NCBI GenBank assembly: GCA_017311315.1
Contig: CM029626.1
Span: forward strand, 27,576,672-27,640,671
DNA length: 64,000 bases
Direction: 5' to 3'
Origin: Dendrocalamus latiflorus
Lineage: Eukaryota; Streptophyta; Magnoliopsida; Poales; Poaceae
In this document: positions 12,309 to 23,839 of the stretch, piece by piece
Numbering within the stretch: the stretch's first letter is position 1
How the letters are laid out: each line of letters begins with the position of its first letter
The notes under the pieces: model-generated
The model's input: only the letters and a program-made list of their open reading frames with translations
The model's database searches: none
Told to the model about the DNA's origin: nothing
Translations under genes and position numbers: made by a program

Positions 12309-15300
12309 CCCTCCCCAAGCCGTCGCCACCGCTCGCCGCCGGCCCGCCTCCGAGCTTCCCGGGCCTCGCCGGCACTCCCATCGGCATCGCCGCAACTCGG
12401 GCACCCCATTTTGGCACCCTCCCACACATCCCCGGCCGCCCCTCGCCGCCGGCACCGCCGCCCAACCGCTGCCCCAAGCCTCCTCTGCTCTGCGCCTCTG
12501 CTGCATGCTTCAACTAATTTTGTTTCCCACTTCCGTCAGGTAACACCCTTGAGCTCCACTGGCTAGCAGCGTGCGCTCTCACTCCCCCCGCCCGTGTTCG
12601 AATCCTCTGGCCGCAATATAGTTAGGATTTTTTTTTTACCTATTTTGCCGAAGGCTACAGTGAAGGAGAAACTAAGGGGAAAATCCAAACACAATTAACA
12701 AAGGGTGCAATAAATAAATAAAAGGGTACAGAAATTAACTAGGATATAAATAAGCTTCTTAACTATTTTAATCATGAATAACCATCATGTGCTAGTAAAT
12801 AATATGCCTTGACTATTTATTTTAACTCTAAATTGATAAATAAAGGTTTAGAAGTAACATTGCTTAGGATATGCTTCCATGAAATGATGGTTTAACAAAT
12901 GAGGGTGGTCTAAGGAAAAAAATCCTAAGCCACCGCATATTAGTGAATATAATTGGATTGACCATAGCATGGTTTAAACCTTAACCATTATTTCTATACC
13001 CTAAGCAATCAGGAGAATCATTCTTGACTATTAAATGATTTGGGAATAAAGCCACTAATATTTGGACTAGTTATCATATTTGAATAACTAATGTGGTTTG
13101 CATAAATGGAGTAAAAGACTAAAAATTAATTGAAGGAAATAATAAAGGAAATTTCTTCTGGTTAAAAGTTTAAACTTAATAAATATTACCATTAATTATA
13201 ATTAAAAATCTTTGCCCAGTACTTCATATGCCTCCATTAAATAAATTTTAACGGTAGATTTTGCTAAATAGCAAATATTGAAATATGACCTTATATGCCA
13301 AGCTTTGCCTAGATAACTAAATTTAACCTAAAATCAGAAATGAAGCTAAACCTAATAGTAGCTAAGGTAAATGCAAGATAATAAAAGAAAGTTATTAATA
13401 AACAGATCGAGTCATCGTATTCTACCATCGGCCTTGCCTCAAATCACTCGAATCACCCATGACGTCATAATAAAACTAAATTGAATTTATTCGGATTTAT
13501 TTGGATCTTTTGAGTTATTTGCTTTTATTTGGATTCAGTCATTTATCGTGTAATTAGAAACTGGAGGTCCTGAAGATTCTATGGATCAAGCGAGACCAAG
13601 ATCGACGAAGACTAGAAATTAAAGATCATCGCATGAGACATTTTTGTGCGAGCTCAAGACCGTGGTAAACCGCGCCAGGCGAGTCAATACTTTGATCATG
13701 TTGAACCTACATTTTCTGCAAATTACTTTTGTTTAAATTATCAAATTGCATGCTGTTATTTTATATGCAAATACATGTTTAATTTAGAATACTAGTTAAA
13801 TGCCTATTATCTAATTTGATTAATATTGCCCCTCCTTTGGAATATTTGAACATGAGAACCTTGTCTCCCTAGCAAAATTATAATAGTAACCTTTTGAAAA
13901 TAAGTCCATAATTATATGCCATGCTTAGTTTTGCTTAGACACTTGGGAAGTAAGAACGTCCAAGCATCACTTTAATCATGAGAAAAGTGTGGTTGGACAG
14001 TCACGGTGGTAATGACTAGTGTATGTTGGATATGGTTATTTTATACTCCCAAAAATCTCAAATTGCTTATTTGTCTGGACGGATGGTTCGGGGGTATGGT
14101 GCAGATGTGCACGAGAGTGTGGTTTGTGGTAGAACGACCCAGATAACCCTAAGGACTGAATCTTGTCATGACCTCCTGTGTAAAACAAGTACAACCACAA
14201 GTCTGTAAAGTACAACTCGGCCTAGTAAATTTACCGGACCTTGAAAATCACCGTCATCGGTGGAGGAGTGAAGTAGTGCAAATGGCGGCCTGTGTGGCAG
14301 GCTTGTATGGGACACCCGCAAGTGGCGGCCTGGGTGGCAGGCTTGAGGGTGAAGTTCTTCTGCGGCGTGCTAGTAGTGTGGGTAGCCAGCTGCTAGGGGC
14401 ATAGGAGGGGAACATCCTGCACAACCTATGAGACCTGCCGCAAGCAGGACAAGCTCATAGGGGTGAGATGATGGAAGGGGCGAGGTACTTTGAACGGTTA
14501 CTGTGATGGTTGGCTCAACCGCACGGCTAAGGAATCATGTGGGGCAACGAGTAAATCGTCTCTTGTGGGTAAAGTGTGCAAACTCTGCAAAGTCAAAACT
14601 ATTCGAATAGTTGTGCCCACGGTCAAGGGCGGACATGGGAACTTAACCAGATATAGTTCTATTTCAAAAACTTTGTGGGTGGGAATGGAAAAGTGGAGGG
14701 CAGTGGAAAGCCCTGATTTGTGTTGCCCTGGGTGTCGTCCCAGTGATAATGTAAGCGGCTATAACGCTGAAGGTCTAGCATATGGTGCAGAGACCATGTA
14801 ATGGTGGATGGAATCTGGATCGATATTATTATTGCATTCCCTTACACATTATGTTTTTGTTCAAAACTGCTAGGTCTCAGAAAATTTTTATGTATTATAT
14901 TTTTAAATAATAATACTTCTCACAAAATAAAATGTTAGGGAGAATAAATAGTCGTAAGAAAAGAAGATGGTTGTTTATAGTAAACACATAAAGATGTTGG
15001 TGGATTCATGTCGATCATAAAAGGAAACAATAGAGATGATTCTGGGAGAAATAAATTGGTGGAGCCTAAATGAATAGATAGGCTAGATAGATGATATGAA
15101 TAAATTTTGGAGAATCAGGGAGGTACAAAGGTAATTGCTGGATTACAACACTGATAACTAATATAAATTCTTGGGAGATGGTGGTGATAATGGGATTAAT
15201 AGAATCGGATCGATTACTGGGTGGTTCAATTGAATATTTGGGAATTTGGAGGAATGACAACAATTATTGGAGTATAATCTTGATCAATGATAATCTTGGT

Positions 15301-16545
15301 GGATGTATACTAAGGAATTGTAGATTTGATCATTGATATTCCTGGTGGAGGTATACGAGTGAACTAGTTAGAGTTAAATAAGAGGGATTATTGGAAGATC
15401 AAATTATGGTTTTGGATCAATAACAAAAGGATTGAATTATTAGAAAGTCCTAATACAAATGATGTCGGTGGATTCAAAAGTAATTCGTTAGAGGATCAAT
15501 AAAATTCAGAAGTGAAGAGTTGATGAGTAGTTATTACAAGATTGGATTATTAGGAATTCATAACACAAAAGATATTGGTAAATTAGATAAATGATGTCGC
15601 TAGCTGTTCGGAGTTTTAGACAGCACTTGATCAGTGGATTGCATAATTGATGATATTCACTGTTTGGAGTTTTAGACATCAATCAATTTAGAAAATATGT
15701 GCTCGATACATTAAATAAATAATGTCACTTGCTGTTTGGAGTCTTAGACAGCGATCAATAAAGAAAGTGTATTTTGGTGGATTATGTCAATTATGGTAAT
15801 CACTAGGTGGAGTTTAGGCAGCAACATTGACACTATGATTAAATAGTAATAATGCTACTAAAACTGATTTTTGGCAAATAAAATAATTCGAGCCTCTCCT
15901 TTGATAAGCCATGCATACTATTTATTTGCATCCTGTGTATTGGCTCGCGGAGCACGGTGCTCACACTCGCTTTCACAACACATCCAGATCAGGATTTAGA
16001 TCACTACGCTTTAGGTCGCGAACCTCTAGTTGGCTGCCTGTGGGCATGTCCTAAGGGTCCCACCTGTGTGCTTTGTTTCCGCTGCTGCATTTTATTGGTT
16101 TCGACCTAATCAGCCCGTGAATAAGTCTACTATTATATTTACGCTTCCGTATGGTATGTACTTTGATGTTCAGAACTGTAATCTGTGAGCACTATCTACT
16201 GATCCAGTGAATAGTGTGGTGAAATCACAGAGGATACCGGATGTTAAAATCTAGGTCCCTAAACGGACCCACAGGCGTGATGCCGGGGTCTGATGTGTGT
16301 TGGCGTGCATTGTAATATACGCGCCCCCTCGTATGAATAAAGTCAAAATTGCCCCCATGCTCTGAACATCCGAGGACGCTTGTACGTTTGATTCTTATCG
16401 CACCTTCTTGTAAACATCCTCTGACGAATACGGGAAGGGTTTTGGTTGAAGTCTGTGTCTATGGCGCTTTTTACGACCGCGCTTGCCTCCGGTAGTCTCG
16501 TAGGACTTTATTTTGCAAACGTCTATACACGAGGTAGACCTTTGC
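12309..16545. other. Non-coding stretch, LTR-like, no gene recognised
   Basis: The first 250 bases are GC-rich with frames in both directions that look compositional. From about 12640 the sequence is AT-rich, with moderately GC islands at 14080-14790 and 15930-16300. No protein domain is visible in any frame. Features seen: a duplicated 'GTGGCGGCCTG' unit near 14284 and 14323, and four degenerate copies of a unit ending in 'GTTTTAGACAGCA' between 15600 and 15830. The composition resembles the long LTR or leader of a gypsy element, but I cannot place its ends. Confidence 0.35.
12555..12637 (+). repeat. Possible tRNA-derived SINE fragment
   Basis: A box-A-like stretch (GGCTAGCAGCGTGC, 12561-12574) is followed about 21 bases later by GTTCGAATCCT (12596-12606), a good match to an RNA polymerase III box B. 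A run of ten T residues at about 12628 could terminate transcription. The spacing fits a tRNA-like promoter, but the rest does not fold as a tRNA. It could equally be chance. Confidence 0.3.
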
Positions 16546-17155
16546 GTGCTCCGTCCTTCTACCCTTCCAAGTGGCGGCAGTAGAGCTGGCGCCTAGTTGA
16601 GGTAGACGCACGAGCGCTCCGTCCCCTACCATTCGAAGTGGCAGTAGCGAAGCTGGTGCCTAGTTGAGGTAGACGTGCGAGCGCTCCGTCCCCTACCCTT
16701 CGAAGTGGCGGCAGCGGAGCTGGTGCCTCATCGACGTAGACGCGCGAGCGCTCCATCCCCTATCTTTCAAAATGGTGGCAGCGGAGCTGGCGCCTAGTTG
16801 AGGTAGACCCGCGAGCGCTCCATCCCCTACCCTTTGAAGTGGCGGCAGCGGAGCTGGCGCCTAATCGAGGTAGACACGCAAGCGCTTCGTCCCCCACCCT
16901 TCGAAATGGCGGCAGCGGAGCTGGCGCATAGTCAAAGTAGACGCGTGAACGCTCCGTCCCTTACCCTTCGAAGTGGCGACAGCGGAGCTAGCGCCTAGTC
17001 GAGGTAGACACGCGAGCGCTCCGTCCTCTACCCTTCGAAGTGGCGGCAGCGGAGTTGGCGCCTAGTCGAGGTAGACGCACGAGCGCTCCATCCTCTACCC
17101 TTCGAAATGGCGGCAGCAGAGCTGGCGCCTAATCGAAATAGACGCGCGAACGCGA
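16545..17155. repeat. Minisatellite with 67-bp units
   Basis: About nine tandem units begin near 16560, 16627, 16694, 16761 and 16828 and continue at the same 67-base step to about 17155. Each unit contains TTCGAAGTGGCGGCAGCGGA, then 'GAGGTAGACGC' and 'GAGCGCTCCGTCCCC'. Units differ at a few positions. The array lies just beyond the 3' side of the minus-strand gypsy pol and may belong to its 3' untranslated region. Confidence 0.88.
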
Positions 17156-17159
17156 GCCT

Positions 17160-18055
17160 CTGCTGCATCCCATTTACGCTTCGTAAAGTGCGCTGCGGGG
17201 GCAGGCCTCTACTGCATCTTATTTATACTCCGTAGAGTGCATGGGAACATCAACCACGTCTTATTTATACTCCGGAGAGTACGCATAGTGGCAACGCCTA
17301 CACGTGTGCGGGGACGTCTGCGTTTTGTTTATACTGAGTAGAGTGCGCAGGGATATCATCCGCGTCTTGCTTATACTCCGTAGAGTGCGTGGGGACATCC
17401 ACCACGTCTTATTTATACTCTGGAGAGTACGCGTAGGGGCAACGCCCGCACGTGCGCTGGGACATCCGCGTCTTGTTTATACTCAATAGAGTGCATAGGG
17501 ACAACATCCACGTCTTATTTATACTCCATAGAGTGCGTGCGGAGGCGGACCTCGACGCTACGCCTTATTTATACTCTGTAGAGTGCGCGCGAAGGCGTCC
17601 CCCACTGCGTCTTATTTATACTCTGTAGAGTGTGTGCGGAGGCGGACCTCGACGCTACATCTTATTTATACTCTGTAGAGTGCGTGTGGAGGCGGACCTC
17701 GACGCTACGTCTTATTTATACTCCGTAGAGTGCGTGAGGAGGTGGACCTCGACGCTACGTATTATTTATACTTCGTAGAGTGCATGCGGAGGCAGACCTC
17801 GACGCTACGTCTTATTTATACTCCGTAGAGTGCGCACGGAGGCATACCTCGACGCTACGTCTTATTTATACTCCGTAGAGTGCGTGCAGAGGCGGACCTC
17901 GATGCTACGTCTTATTTATACTCCGTAGAGTGCATGCGGAGGCGGACCTCGATGCTACGTCTTATTTATACTCCGTAGAGTGCGTGCGGAGGTGGACCTC
18001 GACGCTACGTCTTATTTATACTCCGTAGAGTGCGCACGAAGGTGGACCTCCGCGC
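17160..18055. repeat. Minisatellite with about 50-bp units
   Basis: About 17 units share the core CTTATTTATACTCCGTAGAG followed by 'TGCG' and, in the right-hand part, 'GGACCTCGACGCTACGT'. From about 17560 the step is a regular 50 bases; to the left the units are more variable (40-60 bases). There are no unique spacers between units. It directly follows the 67-bp array and borders the integrase end of the gypsy element. Confidence 0.88.
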
Positions 18056-18171
18056 GTCTATGCGCGGGATGAGAGCTTGGCAAACAATTGGCTTTACTAA
18101 ACTCCCGTTTCCGCGAGCGAGCATCTTACAATGGTCGAGGTGCCGAGCTTACTACAGGCTTCAGCTGTGTC

Positions 18172-18651
18172 CTAAACATAGTACCGCCGCAATCTGTCTG
18201 CATTCCATGTGTGGCGGAGCGTCTGTCCTTCCAGTGTTGCGAGGCAATAGGCTCCCTGCTGCAGAGCTACCGCAATGATGTACGGGCCTTCCCACTTGGA
18301 TTCCAGCTTGCCGACCGTCTCTGCGTAGAGTGCCATTTTGAGGACGAGGTCTCCGGGTTGGAATTCTCGCGAGTGAAAGGCGCGGTCGCGCGTGCACACC
18401 ATTTGACGGGCGTACTTTGTGACGTGCTGGGTTGCGCTTACTCGCTCTCCATCGAGGAGGTCTAGGGACAATTGACGCTCGGACGAGGACCCTTCTTGAG
18501 CCGGCCTTTATTTCTGCGGGCGTCACGGCCTCATCGCCGAAGAGAAGCTTGAACGGTGTGAACCCCGCCGGATGGGTCACCGTTGTTCGGAGAGACTAGA
18601 GTACGCTGTGGAGCTCGCTCAGCCACTTGCCCTTTGGGAGCCCGACGAGGC
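18172..18651 (-). pseudogene. Gypsy integrase C-terminal part, broken
   Basis: Starting beside the hAT insertion (18660) and reading leftward, one sees the block around GFTPFKLLFGDEAVTP, which follows the integrase core in Tat elements, then a frame change near 18490. A clean 99-residue frame (18471-18172) then carries FQPGDLVLK, KLESKWEGPY and the terminal NADRLRRYYV. These are the C-terminal DNA-contacting region and the end of the polyprotein. A TAG replaces an expected Trp codon near 18620. The stop after RRYYV is at the usual end of pol, so this marks the end of the coding region. Confidence 0.85.
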
Positions 18652-18659
18652 GCTTCTTG

Positions 18660-19183
18660 TAGGGGTGGGCAAAATACCCGCTACCCATTACCCGTACCCG
18701 AATTACCCGAACCCGAACCCGAAATACCCGAACCCGAGGTACCCGATCCCAAATTCGGATAGCGATTCTGATTACCCGAAATTAGTTTGGGTAGTTCGGG
18801 TAATATCCCCCGGTACCCGAACTACCCGAACTACCCGAACTACCCGGTAATCATGTCACTTTATTAGTAATTTAGTATATGATTCTCTCTGTTTGAACAA
18901 CTGCCTGTGATATATTATTCTATGCAAATTGCTGCTGAAATTCTATGCAAATTGCTGCTGAAATTATGTACAAATTCTGTGCAGTTTGCTGAAATTCGAT
19001 GCAGTTTGCTGAAATTCGGGTATATCGGGTATACCCGAACCCGAACCCGAATTATCGGGTACCCGAAATTGCGGGTAGTATTTTTTTGGGGCTAATATCG
19101 GGTAGCAGTTTTCATTACCCGAATTTCGAATTACCCGAATTACCCGACCCGAAAAAATCGGGTAACCCGAACGCCCACCCCTA
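18660..19183. mobile_element. Non-autonomous hAT element, 524 bp, with 8-bp target duplication
   Basis: The ends are inverted: TAGGGGTGGGC on the left and GCCCACCCCTA on the right. The element is flanked on both sides by GCTTCTTG (18652-18659 and 19184-19191), an 8-bp target-site duplication as expected for hAT transposons. The inside is full of 'ACCCGAA' and 'CGGGTA' repeats on both arms that can pair with each other, with an AT-rich centre holding three 'ATGCAAATTGCTGCTGAAATT'-like copies. No transposase is present. It splits the integrase reading frame of the host gypsy element. Confidence 0.93.
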
Positions 19184-19191
19184 GCTTCTTG

Positions 19192-19814
19192 ACCCCAGCG
19201 GAAATGGTGTCGTTCGCCCGCTCGATCGCCCCGTTAGACTGCGGGTGCCCGACTGAGGCGAACTGGAGTGTGATGCCCATACTATCACAGAACTCTTTGA
19301 ATGGAGCGGAGTCAAATTGCAGGCCGTTGTCAACGATGAGCTCTCTAGGCACCCCGAAGCAGCATATGATATTTTGCCAAAGAAAACGTTGCATGACCGC
19401 CAAGGTAATCTTAGCTAGAGCCACAGCCTCTGGCCACCTAGAGAAATATTCCAAGGCGACCAGTACAAACCGCAAGTCTCCTGGGGCCCGAGGAAGTGGT
19501 CCCACAACAACGATGCCCCACCGTGCCAGTGGCCATACTGGGCGAATGGGGTTGAGGCTCCTCGGGGGTCTGCGAATGACCCGCCCCATCCACTGGCAGC
19601 CTTGACACCAGCGCACGAGGTCTTGGGCATCAGCAACGGCAGTTGGCCAGTAGAAGCCTTGCCTGAATGCCTTGTCGAATAGTGACATCGGCGCAAGGTG
19701 CAAGCCACAGAGTCCTGCGTGAATTTCCACGAGGAGGTTCCTTCCCTCCTCGCACAAAAGGCATCGTAGGAGCGGGGCGCAGACTCCTTGCTTGTAGAGC
19801 ACACCGTCAAGCAC
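19192..19814 (-). pseudogene. Gypsy integrase zinc-binding and catalytic core
   Basis: Integrase inserts retrotransposon DNA into the chromosome. The frame 19814 to 19192 holds the HHCC zinc-binding region (EIHAGLCGLH ... RWCQGC) and then the catalytic core. The VDNGLQFDS block supplies the second acidic residue, and the Glu in NGAIERAN supplies the third. The first catalytic Asp, expected before YFSRWPEA, is Glu here (VALEYFSRW), which would probably cripple catalysis. The frame is cut at KKLG by the hAT element and continues at 18651. The ATG at 19814 is simply the first in frame inside the polyprotein. Confidence 0.85.
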
Positions 19815-19899
19815 CTGAAATGACCTGGCGCGATGCTGTAGGCGTCGGAGCTCTAAACGTCTGGCTCTGCGATTCCCTGCAAGAAGCCAAAGATGGGCT

Positions 19900-20500
19900 C
19901 CCGCCAGTCACCCTGCTGGGTAATCTGGTGGACGAGGGCCACCCGCGATTGTCCTGGGCGATGGCCGCCGCTGATAGGACCTCATAGAATGCTCCCTCGG
20001 GAGTTGGAAGCTACTGGCTGGCGGCCTTAGCAAGGACGTCGGCTTGCTCATTATCCGCCGAGGGATGGCCTTGACCGTGACACCCAGGAAGTGTCGGTAC
20101 CTTGCTCTCACGGCTGCCAGGTACTTGGCCAATTCGGGGGTCCTTGGCTTGGTATGACTTGTCCACATGGCCCGCCACCAGCTGTGAGTCAGTGCGGACG
20201 AGAACTCACCGCGCGCTAAGAGCTTTGAGCTTTGCGAGGCCAAAGAGTAGCGCCTCGTACTCGGCCGTGTTGTTGGTGGTGGGGAATACAAGATGCGCCG
20301 AGTACAACAGGTGGTGCCCCTCTGGCGTAGTAACCACTGCGCCCACGCCTACGCCGGAAACGCCGTAGGCTCCATTAGTGTTGAGCATCCAGTGCGTATG
20401 CCAACTTCTCGAGCTCTGTATACCGCGTCTTGGCGCCCTGAAGGGCTTCGAAGACAAAGTACACGGGGCGCTGAAGAGCGCCCTCTTCAAGGACAAGGAC
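19900..20500 (-). pseudogene. Gypsy RNase H region
   Basis: The frame 20496-20206 contains AYGVSGVGVGAVV, then TNNTAEYEALLFGL, the pattern of the RNase H domain placed between RT and integrase in Tat elements. RNase H removes the RNA strand during reverse transcription. The Glu of TAEYEAL is kept, but the first acidic residue seems to be Asn (LNTNGAYG). The part at 19900-20200 is out of frame and only weakly recognisable as the linker to integrase. Confidence 0.65.
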
Positions 20501-21036
20501 GACGCTGACCGTTGTCATTGAGGCGGCGAGGTAGAGCAGGAGGGGAGCCTCTGGCGCCGGGGCGACCAAAGTGGGGTGGCTTGCGAGATGCCTCTTGAGG
20601 TCATCGAAGGCCTTCGCACAGTCGTTATCCCAATGAAACCCATCGCAGCCGTGAAGGGTCTTGAAGAATGGCAAGCCTCGCTCCGCTGCCCTGGACAGGA
20701 AGCGGCTCAATGCAGTCATGCGGCCAACAAGCCTCTAGACCTCCCTTGTCGTCTTGAGTGGCTCCATAGCGAGGATCACGTCGACTTTGTCTGGGTTCGC
20801 CTGGATGCCGTGTCCTGACACAAGGAAGCCCAAGAGCTTGCCTGCTTACACACCGAAGGCACACTTGTCTGAGTTGAGCTTGATGCCCGCCCTCCTGAGG
20901 TTGTCGAAGGTTTCTTGGAGATCCTGACCATGGGAGGCGAGCTGTCTGGTTTTGACAACTACATCATCGACATAAGCCTCCACATTCTTGTCGAGTTGAG
21001 AGGCCAGCGCTAGTGCGATGAGGCGAGTGAAGGTTG
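20375..21036 (-). pseudogene. Second half of gypsy reverse transcriptase with YVDD site
   Basis: Past a frameshift near 21036 the RT reading continues in another frame with the catalytic motif YVDD at 20974-20963, followed by the thumb and connection region (LVGRMTALSRFLSRAAERGL, then FHWDNDCAKAFDDLKRHL). In-frame stops occur at 20848-20846 and near 20740. The frame 20719-20375 then stays open through the first RNase H-like segment (LEEGALQRPVYFVFEALQGA). Copying of RNA into DNA was the original role; this copy cannot make a complete enzyme. Confidence 0.85.
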
Positions 21037-22161
21037 CCCCGCATTCTTCAAACCGAAGGGCATCTTGACGAAGCAGTATGTCCTAATCGGCGTGATGAAG
21101 CTGGTCTTATCCTCGTCCCCCTTTGCCATGTAGATCTGATGGTAGCCAGAGTAGGCATCCAAGAAGCTCATGAGCTCACACCCCGTGGTGGCATCGACCA
21201 GCTGATCTATGCGCGGCAAGGGGTAGTCGTCCTTCGGGCATGCCTTATTGAGGGCGGTGAAATTGACGCACATACGCCAGGTGCCGCCGGCCTTTTTCAC
21301 CAACACCAGGTTGGCGAGCCAATCCGGATGTTGGACCTCGCGGATGACTCCGGCCTGGAGAAGCTTCGCTACCTCCACCTTGGCCGCTTGCTGCTGGTCA
21401 ATGAACATACGTTGAAGCCTCTGCTTGACCGGCTTGGCATCCAAGCAGACCGTTAGGTTGTGCTCGATGAGGGCGTTGTCCACGCCTTTGATGTCCTTTG
21501 GGGACCATGCGAAGACATCCGCGTTGCTCCGGAGAACCCGGAGCAAGTCTTGCTCCACCTCTGGGGGAAGGCCTTCACCGATGGACACGAATTGACCTTC
21601 GTCCTGGAGAGGTATCCTCTGGACACCGCCCTCCAGTCGTGGCTTGGGCGTCCACCCCAAAGCAGACGGTGTGTCCGCCTTGAGTTTGTCGGTGAGAGCA
21701 TGTATCTTGCGGTGCGGGCTCCTGGCACCAGCCTCCACGTGTCGGGCGAGATCTTGGTCGCCGAAGATGGTGATGACACCCTGCGGGCCTGGGAGCTTCA
21801 TACATAAGAAGCCATGGTGCGGGACCGCCCCGAAGGAGTTGATGAGAGGGCGGCCCAGTATGGCGTTATACGGGTGCGAGATGTCCACAACATCGAAGAT
21901 AATGTCCTCGCTCATGGCGTTATCGCCCTGACAAAAGGAGACTCGGAGACATACCTGACCAAAGGCCTTCAGCGGCTGGCCCCCAAAACCTTGTAGCGGG
22001 GTCCCCGATGGTCCCAAACTACTCCGAGGGATCCCCATGCGGTTGAGGGCCCCCGCAAATAGAATGCTCACGGAGCTACCCCCGTCGATGAGGACACGCC
22101 TGACGTCGCAGCCTGCAATGTCAGCCTGGATGACCAGAGGATCTTGGTGGGGGAACTCCAC
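21010..22161 (-). pseudogene. Gypsy protease and first half of reverse transcriptase
   Basis: This 383-residue open frame is the longest of the element. Near residue 26 is DGGSS, the aspartic protease site used to cut the polyprotein. From about residue 190 comes the RT N-terminal half, with KACPKDDYPLPRIDQL, FLDAYSGYHQI and MPFGLKNAG. It ends early because one base is missing from a G run at about 21037, just before the region that carries YVDD. The ATG at 22161 is an internal methionine; the true polyprotein starts in gag to the right. Confidence 0.9.
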
Positions 22162-22553
22162 GCCCTGGGCATCGGCCAGCGTGAAGGTGATTTCGTGGTG
22201 TGCTATTCCCGAAGGTGGTTGTGCCGAGGAAGCCCTCGGCGAGGATCCTCCAGAGATGACACTGACGATTCAGCATTGGGTCCCGTCTGGGGGTCCAGTT
22301 CCTTGCGGCTGTCGCACGTGGGCCACCATGGGGAGCGGCGTTTCCAAGGCCCGAGCCGTAGCGGTTGCTTGTCGCAGCACCATGACTATACTTCGCACCA
22401 CATGCCGTAGTCCCGAATTTCCTACTCTGCGCACGGTCTTCCATCGTGGGCCCCCCCGCACCCCCATCACCGGCCTCCCCAGCCCCTCCCACGGAACACG
22501 GGAAAGTCCCAGGGAACGTCCTCTATGTTGAGGACATGACGGGCCTTTTGGGG

Positions 22554-23300
22554 TCAGCGCTGGTTGCGCTTGGGCTTGTGCCTACCACTTGACGAATTCT
22601 CGTGGGGCCCGGCATTACTGTTCTCAAGGGCGTCTCCCGTGGACCCTTGCTTGCGCTTTCCTTTCGGGGAGTCGTCCCCCATGCTTCCTTTTTTGCGAAG
22701 ACCCCTCCGCCTGAATGGAATCGGAGTCATCGCCCTTGCACCTTCGCGCATCCTTCTCCGCCCCCGCATACTCTTCCATCTTGTCGAAGAGCTTCACAAC
22801 CGTCTTGACTGGTTTGCGAGCGTTGTACTCGGCCAGTGGCCCCGGGCGGAGGCCCTGTACTGCCGCATTAATGATGGTTGTCTCGTTGACATCCTTGACC
22901 TGGCAGTGGACCTTCGCGAAACGCTTGAAGTACTCCCGGAGCTTCTCCGATGGTTTTTGCTTGACGGCGAAGAGCTGATCCGCGTCGACGTGCTAGACGT
23001 AGTTCCCCTGGAAGTTGTTGGAGGGGCGGTCGTGGATCTGTTCTCATGCGTAGATGGAGTTTGGCTCTATGGTGAAAACCAAAAGAGCGCCACTCCCCGC
23101 AACGCTAGGGGGAGTCCCTTCGCTTTCGTGGTGTCGTCCCCGTCTGCAGCCTCGATGGTGGTCTCATACACGCGCACGAACTCCCGAGGGTCCGTGTCAC
23201 CTTTGTATGGTTCGATGGCGCTGGGGAACTTGAAGTCCTCCGGCCATGCTGACTGCTACAGGCCCGCAGAGAGTGGGGACTCCGGGTCCATGCGTCGCAC
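22554..23300 (-). pseudogene. Gypsy gag remnant
   Basis: In minus frames one can read KFPSAIEPYKGDTDPREF near 23235, the usual start of the retrotransposon gag domain, then GLPLALRGVALFWFSP followed by a TAG at 23069-23067. After frame changes come DADQLFAVKQKPSEKLREYF and VNETTIINAAVQGL, both typical of the Tat-type capsid domain. At 22769-22554 the tail is basic and Ser/Gly-rich. Capsid protein would have packaged the element RNA. Several frame changes and stops make it inactive. Confidence 0.75.
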
Positions 23301-23820
23301 CTGGTCGCACGGTCGGGACAACGGCGACTACGGCCTGCACTCCTAGGTTGCCCGATGCACCGACATAGTAGACTCCGGAGTCGGTGACGAGGCTTGCGTT
23401 GCCGCCGGAACCGCTCGCCGCTCCCGCACCGGGTGTGGGGACGGCAACCGTGCCAACATGGGCACTAGCGTTACCGCCCCCGGCTACCCGGTCGGCGCTG
23501 CCGGTGTCGACCATCACACCAGCGGCGGAGTCGAACATCGTTCACAGGGCGGGGTTGGCCATTGTGTCGGTGGTGGGGTCGGTCATCGCTCGCGAGGCGG
23601 GGTCGACCGTAGCACCGGCGGTGGTGGGGTCGGTCGTCGTGCCCTGAGAGTCAATGTTCATGGCCGCTGCACCCGCGTCGTCATCCACTCATGCGATTGT
23701 CGATGCCGAAGCCCTGGTGTTGACGCGGGACTCCGCCGCACCCCCCTTCTTCTTCTTAGCCACCAATAATGAAGCTTTGTTCGGTGCCATCCTTCAGATC
23801 TTGAGGCTTGCTCTTGTCCT

Positions 23821-23838
23821 CCCCATGGACGGCACCAA
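23821..23838 (-). promoter_or_regulatory. Primer-binding site of the Tat-type element
   Basis: On the minus strand TTGGTGCCGTCCATGGGG follows the LTR end directly. It resembles the TGGCGCCGT-type sites used by plant Athila and Tat elements. It marks the junction between the 5' LTR and the internal region. Confidence 0.7.
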
Positions 23839-23839
23839 C

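Noticed and set aside
12285..12566. Four overlapping frames on both strands at the edge of the right LTR
   Set aside because: High GC removes stop codons by chance; Ala/Pro/Arg-rich translations have no domain and cross the LTR boundary.
16545..18055. CRISPR-like regular repeats
   Set aside because: Units are directly adjacent tandem copies without unique spacers, in a plant nuclear context with no cas genes.
18161..18580. Plus-strand frames opposite the integrase end (for example 18088-18465)
   Set aside because: They are antisense shadows of the minus-strand integrase reading.
23384..23769. Plus frames rich in Val, Ala and Gly opposite gag
   Set aside because: They lie antisense to the gypsy gag and leader and show no independent domain.
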